Shown: positions 53,733 through 64,000 of the stretch, in pieces
Layout: every line of letters begins with the position of its first letter
Position numbering within the stretch: position 1 is the stretch's first letter
NCBI RefSeq assembly: GCF_902713425.1
Contig: NC_081198.1
Location: forward strand, 2,639,492-2,703,491
Direction: 5' to 3'
Length of the DNA stretch: 64,000 nucleotides
Source of the DNA: Acipenser ruthenus
Lineage: Eukaryota > Chordata > Actinopteri > Acipenseriformes > Acipenseridae
Notes under the pieces: generated by a model
Database searches by the model: none
Told to the model about the DNA's origin: nothing
The model's input: the letters and a program-made list of their open reading frames with translations, nothing else
Made by a program: the position numbers and the translations under genes

Positions 53733-53789
<57 letters not shown>

Positions 53790-56700
53790 AGGGTGTACTT
53801 TGGAATGGGAGATTTGTTCCAGGGTGTACTTTGGAATGGGATTTGGAGTGTATTATTAGCAGTGGTAGTGGGGTTCTTATTAGATTAGAAGGTTCCCCCA
53901 CTGTTTTGTGGGCAGCCAGTATATACTAAGAGGGGTGGGGTTGTAATGGCCATCTCATAGTATTCAATTGAAAAGAGCAAGCTCTGCAATGGAGAGGTAA
54001 ATGTGTTTTTTTATCCCCCAGGTCCTGGAATGGAAGAAGGAGGGGAGTAAGACCTACATGTGCACGGGCCGACCTGGCTGGCTCACAGTGTCTCTGCGGG
54101 TGGGGAAGTACAAGAAGACTCACAAGAACATCATGATCAATCTGATGGACATCCTGGAGGTGGACACCAAGAGACAGGTGAGGAAGACTGAACCACCGGC
54201 AGTGTGAACAAAGAGTTAATATCACTGGTGCATAGCAGAATGATGAATACATAATCTTCATGCAAATGCATGATTTATTCTGCAGGGAATGTGCTTGGGT
54301 GTCTGGTTTCATAGACATCCTTGTTTTATCTTTCACAGTAGTACAAGGTTTGTGCCTGTACTTTGTGGAAAAGTTCAGTTGGATGTTAATGCTAATTAAT
54401 CTTCTAGGTTGTTCGTGTCGAACCATTGGCTAACATGGGTCAGGTGACCGCGCTGCTCAATTCGATTGGCTGGACTCTTCCAGTGCTGCCAGAGCTTGAT
54501 GACCTCACAGTGGGTGCGTGTAATTTGAAATAACCTCCCACTTTGACATACGATAAATATGCTGTAGAATAACACCTGTTTGCTTCTGTGCAAGGCTGGG
54601 ATGAGAATGAGACTCCCACTTGCTCTGTATAGTTGAGTTTAATGTATTTCACAAGGAATAGAAACGCTTACTTGCATGAATTTGCATCAGCTAGATGGGC
54701 AAGTGGAGAGTTAGACAGCCTGTTTACAGGGTCAGGTTCAGTAAGCCATGCCTGTTCTGCGCTCGTCAGGTGGCTTGGTCATGGGCACGGGAATCGAGTC
54801 CTCGTCACACATTTACGGGCTGTTCCAGCACATCTGCGTGGCCTATGAACTGGTGCTCGCTGACGGTAGTCTGGTCAGGTGCACTGCGGTGAGTGACTTT
54901 TATATTCCTCCTAATATTATCACTTGATGCAGTGTAATACAGGTGTGTGAAGCGCGAGAGTCGATAAGTATTAGATCAAGACTGTTAAAGACAGCCTTGG
55001 TGCATCATGTATAAATTAGATAGGTATTGCACATTGTGAGAGATTGCTTGTACAATTGTATAGCCTGCCATCATTCCAATCATGGCGCCTGTAACATTGA
55101 GGTTGATTTTACTGCAAGTTTTAGCTTTCAATTGCCCAGTCCTCTTGCTTGAACTCTGAACATCCCTGTCGAAATGCTTTAAGCACATTGCCAAAGCCCC
55201 TTCGTGTCTGAAAGTCGCCGCTGCTGTCTGTGCTCCCGCTCTGACAGGAGGAGAATTCCGAGCTGTTCTACGCCGTGCCTTGGTCCTGCGGCACGCTGGG
55301 TTTCCTGGTGGCTGCGGAGATCAGGATCATCCCGGCCCGCAGGTACGTTCGGCTGCGCTACGAGCCCGTGAGCGGGCTGGAGAAGATCTGCCAGAAGTTC
55401 TCCAGCGAGTCCGCCAACAAGAAGAACCAGTTTGTGGAGGGGCTGGTGTACTCCCGTGACCAGGCCGTGATAATGACCGGGGTCATGACTGAGGAGGCGG
55501 AGTCTGACAAGGTAACAACTGGGGAGAAAACTGGTTGATGCAGGTCCAGAATCCTCCAGGTTTTATAGGTGTCCTGGGTCCTTCTGTCCAGTGTACCCAA
55601 CCTTTTTCATTTAAAATATCCCGCGCTGTCGTCAGCCAGAGAGCCCTCGGGTACAGACTCACAATACTGAGCGTTCAATATTTCTGGGACCCAGATATTG
55701 GCCTCATATATTCTGTATGTGTTTCATGGTCTCGAGTAAAACAAATAACGTGTTTCACAGCCACATTTCGTTTTCTCTTAACAAATGTGGTCTCAAAACC
55801 GAGGAGGTTATAATGAACTGACCTGGAAGGAGATTCAGTTGGTTCACCTGTAACAAAGACCAGGCGGGCCGTGGACCTTGAGGACCGGTATAGTGAAGAA
55901 CTTACATGGACTACGTGCCTCGGAAAATCTTATTTCAGAATAAATGTTCCTGTACTTTCTTCCCTCAGATCAACAGCATCGGACATTACTACAAGCCCTG
56001 GTTCTATAAACATGTGGAGAGTTACTTAAGAGCCAACCGGAGCGGAGTGGAGTACATTCCCCTGAGGCACTACTATCACCGACACACTCGCAGCATCTTC
56101 TGGGAGCTGCAGGTACACACTGGCTACTGGAATGCACCTCTCCGAGCAGCGGGCATGACTGATGGTTTAACTGAACTTTGTGCTGAATGATTTAGAGAGA
56201 AAGAGAGTTTAGAACTGTCAACATAACGGGGTCAGACTGCAGGTTTGCATGTTTATGTATGTTCATACCTCTGTGTAAAGAACATTATATAAAGTACAAT
56301 ACAAGCTGACCTTAAATGGGTGAAAATCCACATGCTATACTATATTTTGTAGGAATAATCTAAACAGTATAGCTTTAATGTGATGTCTTTTCTGATCTGA
56401 TACAAGTCATCTGATATAAATTAGACGGCAGTATCACTTCAATTTCAGGCTACTATTTGTTAGAACAATGAATGGTAAATTGTGTAAATGAAATCACAAA
56501 TGATCATGATCCTGTCGGATAAAGATGCAACACTAGCTTGCTAAGGTCTCCCTGGTCGTGTTTTTGCCACAGGACATTATTCCGTTCGGTAACCACCCCG
56601 CTTTCCGCTACTTGTTCGGCTGGATGGTGCCCCCCAAGATCTCTCTTCTGAAGCTGACCCAGGGAGAGACGATTCGGAAGCTGTATGAGCAGCACCACGT

Positions 56701-58040
56701 GGTCCAGGACATGCTGGTACCCATGAAGCACCTGGAGCAATCCATCAGCGCCTTCCACAACGACATCAATGTGAGAGCTCTCTTCTCAGCTCCCTGTCCT
56801 TGCCGTCTTTGCATTTACATTCTGTTCATAAGTTAATACGTCCCATTCAGGGTGTCTCTTATTACAGTGTCCCCCCCCTTTCTAATGCTGTGGTCGAGAG
56901 CCATTGGTAAGAGATTGTGAAATGTGTGTTGCACCTTATAACGAGAATACAAGTGCTAGTGAATTGGCATTCTGGGGCACATGGGAGCCATGACTATACT
57001 GCATTATAACCTGTTCCTCTGTATAAAGAGCCTCCTTATAATGAGGGAGCACTGTATAAAAAGAGAGTTATCTTGTGCAGTCTCTTCAAAGAGACCGCAA
57101 AGTCTGAGCTGCTCAAATTGTGCAAAATGATGTCTCCTACACACTATGTATTAACTTATTATGAGTCCCAAAAGCTAAAACTGTACTCCAGAACTACAGT
57201 ACTATTAAACATAATAGACCGTTGTTATTTTTTTATTTTAGAATTGTGTCATGAAATCAGATATACTGGAATTTAGACAGATCCCGAGCGTTTTTTTTCC
57301 CCCAAGGTGATTTGCAATATGCAGTACATTGCCTTGCACTACGCTGTCTCTGAACCTTCCTCCTGTGTTCTCTAGGTGTACCCCCTGTGGCTGTGTCCCT
57401 TCGTCTTGCCCAGCCAGCCCGGCATGGTCCACCCCAAGGGCAATGAGGACGAGCTGTATGTGGATATTGGGGCCTATGGAGAGCCGAGTTCCAAGCAGTT
57501 CGAGGCGCAGGCCTCCATGAGGCAGCTGGAGAAGTTTGTGCGAGGGGTGCACGGGTCAGTGATGGTCTCCAATCTTGTTACTGTTGAGGGACTGAGATCC
57601 AGCGGCTTTATAGTTTACGTTTATTAGCAGGTAGCCACAGGGGACCGTAGGGTATGTGGTCGGCACCTTGTATCATATACAGCAGATTAGGTGTTAGATT
57701 AGGGTGTTGTACGTTTCAAGCATTACATGGTCAGCTGTTCCTACTGTTCTCTTCATTGCTTTACAGAGCATGCTTTTGCCTTGGCATAATTGAAAACCAA
57801 TCCGGTGACTTCTAAACCCTATGTATCGGATCGTCACGGTTCCAGTCTGAAAGAGTTTCTTTCTTTCTCTGTTGGCTGCATTCCAGTTTCCAGATGCTGT
57901 ATGCGGACGTGTACATGAACCGCGAGGAGTTCTGGGAGATGTTTGACGGCTCTCTGTACCAGAAGCTGAGAGAGCAGCTCAACTGCAAGGAGGCCTTCCC
58001 GGAGGTGTACGACAAGATCTGCAAGTCTGCAAGGCACTGA
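53298..58040 (+). CDS. DHCR24: DHCR24, 24-dehydrocholesterol reductase (complete, nine exons)
   Basis: FAD-dependent, NADPH-using ER enzyme that reduces the C24-C25 double bond of sterols such as desmosterol to give cholesterol. Exons: 53298-53528, 54022-54177, 54408-54513, 54770-54888, 55248-55511, 55969-56112, 56573-56770, 57376-57554, 57887-58040 (stop TGA). They join to 1551 nt, 516 aa, exactly the human length, with no frame break. The start ATG has G at -3 and +4; a GTG nine bases upstream is in frame but not preferred. An N-terminal hydrophobic anchor covers about residues 5-55 ([16 protein letters not shown]). The FAD-binding module follows, with [19 protein letters not shown] near residues 140-158. 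The C-terminal half is near identical to human ([20 protein letters not shown]). Convergent with LEXM and divergent from the TMEM61-like gene, as in human. Confidence 0.98.
53728..53789. repeat. (TTA)n microsatellite in DHCR24 intron 1
   Basis: About 55-60 bases of pure ATT/TTA repeats. No SINE tail module is attached, unlike the two larger ATT tracts upstream. A short duplication, GGGTGTACTTTGGAATGGGA, occurs twice just after it (53791 and 53822). Confidence 0.85.
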
Positions 58041-59925
58041 CCTTCCACAGGAAATACAGGGCACCCATACACAATAATAACCCTAAAGGATAGTGCTGAG
58101 GAACTATCTGTAGCACGTTTGTTGCAGTCTGCATTACAATGCTGCAGTTTATGATAGCAATACTGCAGTTATTTTTTTTTAGGATCAGTTATTTTGCTCC
58201 CAGGTACAGTATTTTAATATTAACCATAAACTTGAAGGCTTCCGATCCTAAATTATTTTGTAAACCTTTTTTAACATAGCGGTATAGTTAACATGAGCAC
58301 TTACTGTGGATACTGGTATGTGTTCTTTAGCCTCGACTGGGCGCCACATGCTTCTCTTTTTGAAATGGCCTGTGATGGATTGTGATTCGAGTGCAGTTCT
58401 CTTCATTACCAGTTTCCTTTCTGATGACGACTCTCTGCTGGCTTTCACTAGCTTGTCTGTATATGTCTGATAGTTCACTGCTAAGTTTCAGTGAAAGCTG
58501 TGTACGCTTCCTCACAAGCTACATCAAGTATATCAAGTTTGCAACTGTATTTCAAAGCACAGAAGAAACAGATCTGTTTTTAATGAGGGGGAATAAGCAC
58601 TCTTAACAAATCCTGAAGCTCAAACGGGTCAAATGCAAAGCTGTAGAAGTTTTATATGGTAACCTACGGTGCCGATAAATACAGCAGTTTTCATTTTCTA
58701 ACATTGTTACTGTATAGCAAAGTCTTATGTATCTGAAGGAGAAAGGTTGGGGTTTTTTGCGGCTGTATTACGTCCTAATTGCAACATTTGTGCTGCTAAT
58801 GACTGGCCCAGCTTTGTGGTGTGAACTTTTATTCATTTGAATTCTGGTATTTTGCTTTCATGTGTGTTGTTTATCATTAAAGTTCTCAACATTAATGTCA
58901 TATGATATTTACTTTTTTGTACCGATTATTTTCTTTAATAGTCTTCAGGCAAAATCAGCCTTTCCATGCTGCAGTCCTCTAGATGGTACTGTTTCTGAAA
59001 CATTATTTTTCTCTATTCAGTGTTTTCAGCTCCTTGAAAGAAATCACATGATATTGTTACCCCTTCAGAGTTGAAAGTTCACAGTATCACATGATTTCAC
59101 AAGAATCTGGAACCAATGAAAAAAAAAGGCCAGCAATTCATAAAAATACATTACAATCAATACACCATAAGAGGAGCTCAGAACCATGTGGAACGATGGC
59201 AGACTGGGCAGGGCCTCCTCTGCTCATTGCCAAGCCTTGATTCAGATGAACTCCTATTCTCATACTTCATGAAAGAGGCATTCGTTCCTAGCTCATGTGG
59301 TATTGTGTTTAATCTTTCTGTAATGGGGTTATGAAAGCGATCTGCAGTTTTACTGTCTGTATTTTCCTATACCGTGTTAACTTTCAGATTCTGTGTAATA
59401 ACGTGTCCCTTCTACTAGAGGAGTCGTCTGAAAGTGAAATGTGATGAAAAGATAAAAGCTATGTCCAATAAACACACACACTTATGAATTGTATGTTTTG
59501 TAACAAAGGTGCAATACAAGTTATACCAATGATTGTTTATCATATGAAAGGTCACACGAAAACAGAACCCAACCTGGCCTATGAAGTAGCAGTGTATGTA
59601 TTGATTCAGGTGAGATGTTTCTATGCGTTAGAAACGCTTTGAACATTTTAAAAGAAAAGCGCAATTTGGTTACAACTTTACGGTGGGGGGGATTTCCCAT
59701 GTGTTTATGGGTGGACGAAAACATTATTTCGAGACGTATTTGAAATGTTCAGATGAATTCTAAATGTATATGTTATAGTTTGTATCTTACCTGTGTTGCA
59801 TTCTGCTGCAGATGGCCGTGTTCTTGACTTGGGACTTGGGCTGTCGTTCTGTGTGCTCCAATCACATTTTTCGTGTTCATGTTTGTTTATGGTTTGATGA
59901 CAAATAAATTAATTCTGCAATGTAA
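58041..59925 (+). other. DHCR24: DHCR24 3' UTR (inferred)
   Basis: About 1.9 kb with no supported reading frame. Candidate ends are AATAAA at 59467-59472 and at 59903-59908; an ATTAAA near 58877 is weaker. The last is followed by T/GT-rich DNA (59931-59950), so it is the preferred distal site. Human DHCR24 also has a long 3' UTR. Confidence 0.6.
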
Positions 59926-59932
59926 GTTTATT
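59903..59932. terminator. Back-to-back polyadenylation signals of DHCR24 (+) and LEXM (-)
   Basis: AATAAA on plus at 59903-59908 and TTTATT (AATAAA on minus) at 59927-59932 lie 18 bp apart. The plus signal fits DHCR24. The minus signal is about 410 bases after the LEXM stop and fits that gene. Confidence 0.5.
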
Positions 59933-60339
59933 GTATTGTGTTTTTTTTAAGTCCTTGACTAACCTTTCGTACTGGAAACTTGTCACTTGAAAAATTACAA
60001 CCTGGTCCGGTTCACAAGGGGAACGTGTCCGAGTCTGTGCGGCTCACCAAAGTACACCTTTCAATTACCAGCCAATCTAACTGATATACCTAATCCAAAC
60101 ATGGTACTACTGTAGCTCTTATCATTCCCAATACCGTGAACACATTATCAACTGTAAAACAGACACCTACACTGAATAACAACACTATACAAATGCACCA
60201 TGCGTGCGTGTGTGTGTTAACTGTTGCTGTTCTTGAGTCTTGTGTTTGTACAGTTCTGGTGACTTTCTGATGGGCACGATGGTCAAGCCCAGGGGCATGG
60301 AGTGACTAGGCTGTGGCAATAGAGTTCAAGGGTTTCATT

Positions 60340-63300
60340 TCATACGGCCTCTGGGGGGATTAGAAACTTTCTCCTGTCTTCTGGAAGATTCAGGGCTCGT
60401 AAACGCTCTCTAGGAAAAGAAAAAGAAAAAAGAGAGAGAGAGAGAGGCTGTACAATGAAGCCTGTGTCTACAGTCCTAGTGAGTGTGCAGTTGCGTTCAA
60501 TACAATTGGCATGTAATCTATTTTCTTCAGTCTAATGAGCTTTGCTATCCCCACACTTGCCACATCATAATAGTTCAAATATCCAAATATCCAAAACCAA
60601 AGGCCTCATTGACAGTAATCTCATACTGCAGACAAATCACAGTACAGTATAGAAGACAGAAATACACGCCACAGTATGGTATAGCTAAATGGGCGCTCAT
60701 ATCATGAAATATTGCAGCACCAAGAACCCCGCTCCAAAGGGGGCGCTAACACTTCTGTTTCTGTTGCTGTGACGACAAGGAGATCAACAGGAAACAGGAA
60801 GCTTGACTGAAGGGCTTCTGTTCACAGGTTTCTAGTCTGGTGTTGTGTTAATGGCGTTCTCTTTTCTGTCCAGATTTAGCAACCAAATACTGTATTTAAC
60901 CCTTTCATGCATGAAATATTGAAAATAGCTGAAATAAAAGTTGTTTTGGAAGGGGGGGTGGAATCCTCATATGAGGTCATCATGCCTTTGGCTCTTCCAC
61001 ACGCCCCCATATAAAGACTAGAAGAGGTTTTTTGTATCCGTCCCCATATGAGGTCGCCATGCATGAAAGGGTTAAAACGCAGACAGATCTTATAAATGAA
61101 AATCAGCCTTTCTTACTTCATGTAAAAGTCTCTTCCAAGGTTGCTGAGGTAGCGCTTGCTCTCAGACTTGAAGGCAGACCTGTGCCCCATGGCTGTCCTG
61201 CTCCTGTCACTCTCAAGGATGTTGTAGCGGCCTGGACCTGGGTTCTAAAGCAAGAGCAAGATCAATAATAACAACACCATCTCCTCTGACTTTCAAAATC
61301 ACTGTTTTTAAAAGATACCAATAGCTTATTAAAAAACAGCCCTGCAGGAACACAAATAACATGAGCAGTCTCTTCGTGTGTGTGTGTGAGTCCGTGTCCC
61401 CCCCACCACCCCATACTAGAACAAAGTAAGAAAAAGCTCTAAAACAGTAACAGCAATGTATAGTGCAAGCAAGCACGTCAAACCACAGGTAAGTAAAACA
61501 AATAGCATAGGTAAATAACAGGCACAGTAAATGCATTGGAACAGTGTGGTTTTCAAAGGAGTGCCCTTTCTAAGGGATAGAAGGCTATACAGGACAATAT
61601 CTGACTGCTGTGCGCTCACCAGATTCTTCACTTTATTGTCCGTGCGTCGGGAGGAGCAGAGGAAGGGAGCCGGGTATGTGGTCTGTGGTCTCGGAGCAGG
61701 GCTGGTATTGTACCAGCCCGGTCCTGGGAAACACTGCCATCAAACAGAGGAAGAAAGCAAACGTCACTGCATTGAGACAGGACTACACTGTGATTCAATA
61801 CAAAAATACATACAACACTGCATTAAGGCAGGACTACACTGTGATTCAATACAAACATACAACACTGCATTGAGACAAGACTATACTGTGATTTCCAGAC
61901 ACTGTCAATCACTCTCCATGTAGCAAGCAGCACTATACTATCTTGTTAGCACAAGAACCTGGACATTTAAATTTTTATTTTTTATTTTTTTTAAACTTAC
62001 CAACTAACGGTTTAAATGCATAATTACGTGCTCCCAGAAGCAGAACTAATAGTATGTGGGAGACAATGCATGTGTACCGACATGAGATTTATCTCTGTTG
62101 TCTAGTCAGGCACCCATCGGTGCTGCGTGGTGTGTAATTTACCTGCCAGGCATGTGAAATGCTGAGGTTGCTCTGGTGTTTAGGAGTGCCTTTTGAAAAC
62201 AGCTCACTGTCTAGATGAATAACATGCAGGTTTGGTAGCAACAGTGGCTGATCCTGCCTATGAAACTGAGTTTTGAGAAATAAAAATGCATTGATTGTTT
62301 TACAGTTTACTTCAGTTATATTTTTAAAGTGTTTACTGTATGATTGAGCTGCGTGGGCAAGCCTTGGATTGTGCACAGTGTGCAGTGTAAATTGATTGAC
62401 AGGTAAAGATGTGACTCACTGCGGGGCGAGGGCAGTGAGAGAGGGTGCTGCAGCCGACGCGCTCTGTTGGAGTGGAGGGGTACTGCAAGAGAGAGCTGAA
62501 CTCCCCACTCTTTTTCTTCTCTTTGTTCTGCAAATCTTCCACAAAAGACTTGATCTCGTACTGACCCGGGCCCAGGTTGGTAGTTTTCTGGTAAGATACA
62601 GTAAAACAATTCAAAGTTGAGTTACTTATTCCCTATAAACCGGCACTTACTTTAAGATGGCCTCTTGATTATTCCAAGACAACATAGTGTTCGAGCTCCT
62701 TCACTGTGGAACGCACTTCGCAATTGTATCCGGAATGCTGAGTGTGTCAGTATTTTAAAATCTAAGCTCTCTCTGATCTGGACTTTCATAGCAAGCAGTT
62801 TGGACCTCTTTTGGCTTCCTGTTTTTTTTTTTTTTTGTAAAGCGCCCTGGGATGCTTGCACATAAAGGACGCTGTATAAATGAAATCGATATGGCATGGT
62901 ATGGTAAAGTCTGATTGAAGCAGGATCCATTTATAAAACAGCTATACATGCTTTGACAAGAAATAACACGTTGCTAAAATAACATGTTAGCTACACATTA
63001 CTACAGCCAAGCTTCATGTCATGTTATAAAGTAAACATCATTCTTTTTTTATAAATTATTTATACACTGTCTTATAACACTGTGTCGCTATAGATTGTTA
63101 TTAATAAGAACGGTCTGGTATTGTTTATGACATACAAAACGTTTAGATATAGCTGGGTTTTATTAGAGCATATTAAAGCCCTGGGGAAACACACTGTATT
63201 GCAACTATCTGTGGTGATCTTAACACTAAACAGTAAGTGGTTGTTACAGTCAGAGTGATTCCCTGATACTGGTCAATACTACAATGAAATCAGGGTATAG

Positions 63301-63517
63301 ACTCACCAAACCAACCCCTAAGTCCCTTTAGCAAACGTGTAGATTGTATTAATTTGCCTGCAAGGATATGTACCAACACCACATAATGTCCAGTAGAGGC
63401 ATGTCTGCTGCGCGGCCCTGTGAACACGTCATAGGGTCCTCTCTTGCTGACTGTGCGATTCAGCAGCTCCTGCAGTGAATCCTTTACCTTGTAGGTGCCT
63501 GGCCCTGGGACACACTC
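60340..63517 (-). CDS. CIMAP2: LEXM/CIMAP2, PG-rich repeat ciliary protein (last five exons; 5' end outside window)
   Basis: Sperm-tail PG-rich (SHIPPO-type) repeat protein; in mammals it is the gene next to DHCR24 (C1orf177, LEXM, CIMAP2), linked to ciliary microtubules. Minus-strand exons in transcript order: 63374-63517, 62420-62587, 61620-61733, 61117-61244, 60340-60409 (stop 60340-60342). They give 207 residues in one open frame. Each of the first four exons begins with or near a repeat: VPGPGTY, LGPGQYEI, FPGPGWY, NPGPGRYNI. The last exon encodes KERLRALNLPEDRRKF and a short end. The donor of the first listed exon (GTACAT at 63373) is the least certain boundary. Upstream exons are beyond 64000. 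Identity rests on the repeats plus position and convergent orientation; another PG-repeat paralogue is possible but less likely. Confidence 0.8.
60900..61071. mobile_element. piggyBac-like MITE in the last intron of LEXM
   Basis: A 172-bp element flanked by TTAA on both sides (60896-60899 and 61072-61075), with a perfect 14-bp inverted end repeat CCCTTTCATGCATG. TTAA targets and CCCTTT ends are hallmarks of piggyBac. Internally CATATGAGGTC occurs twice in direct orientation. No coding capacity. Confidence 0.85.
61755..61895. repeat. Short tandem repeat in a LEXM intron
   Basis: Three units of about 45-52 bp containing ACACTGCATT(G/A)AG(A/G)CA(G/A)GAC and TACACTGTGATTCAATACAA. The last unit has TATACTGTGATTTCC. 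Confidence 0.75.
62655..62890 (+). mobile_element. 3' end fragment of a non-LTR retrotransposon (LINE)
   Basis: Plus-strand reading gives RAPSLWNALRNCIRNAECVS followed by KSKL, like the C-terminal end of fish LINE reverse-transcriptase ORFs ('APRLWNSLP..IR.A.S...FKS.LKT'). A non-coding tail follows with AAGCGCCCTGGGATGCTTG and GACGCTGTATAAATG, the typical stem-like LINE 3' end. A T-run interrupts it at about 62821-62836. Old and 5' truncated; clade not assigned. It lies in a LEXM intron. Confidence 0.6.
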
Positions 63518-64000
63518 CTGCACACAAAACATTTCAAATATATAAAGACAGCCAGCAGTAACCATACACTTAGAGACTTATAGCAATTCCAGCCTGGGTG
63601 ATATTAGAGTGAAAGAGTCTCCCAGCACTGCCACTCTGCTGTATCAGAACGAAATACAGCATGCTTTGACTTTCACACGGGCACAGACACACACACAGTA
63701 CTGGGGTCTATTCAGCTCTTTACAGTTGCAGATCTAAATACTGCCTGTATTTCAGACCCTCCCTGTGTTTCACGAAACGTTACAGGTGTAAACACACAGA
63801 AGAGGCTCGTGGACACCGCTACATTTATTTTATAACCTTGGCACAACTCCACAAGAGTGGTGGTAATTGGGCCCACCACCATTTAAATCAATCGACCCTA
63901 CAATCATTATCTGTCATACTGCTCGCTCAAATACATTCTTGTGTAGCACACTTCCCATTGAGCAGCATAATTCAAAACTGATCGGAAAATGTACATTTTG

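Noticed and set aside
54001-54426. Minus-strand open frame of 166 codons (53926-54426)
   Set aside because: Antisense of DHCR24 exon 2 and intron; no family resemblance.
61531-61923. Plus-strand open frame of 130 codons
   Set aside because: Antisense of a LEXM exon continuing into a short tandem repeat; no splice or family support.

Overview
The window is vertebrate nuclear DNA from a ray-finned fish. The genes have many short exons with GT-AG introns. The repeats are fish-type: a tRNA-derived SINE whose tail contains the conserved stretch 'TTATCCAGGGCGACTTACA' next to (ATT)n, several MITEs, and long (TA)n and (TTA)n tracts. The SINE looks like copies I associate with sturgeons and paddlefish (Acipenseriformes). 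That placement is a guess from memory, not a search result.

Gene order is USP24 (+), a PCSK9 remnant (-), BSND (-), a TMEM61-like gene (-), DHCR24 (+), and LEXM/CIMAP2 (-, 5' end outside the window). This is the same order and the same relative orientations as human 1p32.3 read backwards, so the block is anciently conserved synteny.

1-35.9 kb: the last 60 coding exons and the 3' UTR of USP24, a very large deubiquitinase. The joined exons give 2298 codons plus a stop with no frame break; about 320 N-terminal residues lie outside the window. 35.9-41.7 kb: a decayed region. Three clear PCSK9 catalytic-domain exons remain on the minus strand, but the prodomain, the catalytic Asp and His exons and the C-terminal domain are not seen. 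A minisatellite and a frameshifted transporter-like exon also lie here. 41.7-44.1 kb: BSND (barttin), four exons, with one frame break in the last exon. 47.8-48.9 kb: a two-exon, two-membrane-span gene in the TMEM61 position with a PPSY motif, next to a 23-bp minisatellite. 49-53 kb: gene-free DNA with MITE and SINE copies, then the DHCR24 promoter. 53.3-58.0 kb: complete DHCR24, nine exons, 516 aa, the same length as human. 60.3-64 kb: the last five exons of a PG-rich repeat ciliary protein (LEXM/CIMAP2), tail to tail with DHCR24.

The genes do not form one pathway. DHCR24 (last steps of cholesterol synthesis) and PCSK9 (LDL-receptor turnover) both belong to sterol homeostasis, BSND is a chloride-channel subunit, USP24 acts on ubiquitin, and LEXM is ciliary. 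The points most worth a second look are the PCSK9 loss, two minisatellites whose units contain a USP24 exon-intron junction, a probable two-codon shift of a USP24 splice acceptor, and the BSND frame break. No virus-like element, CRISPR array or standalone RNA gene was found.
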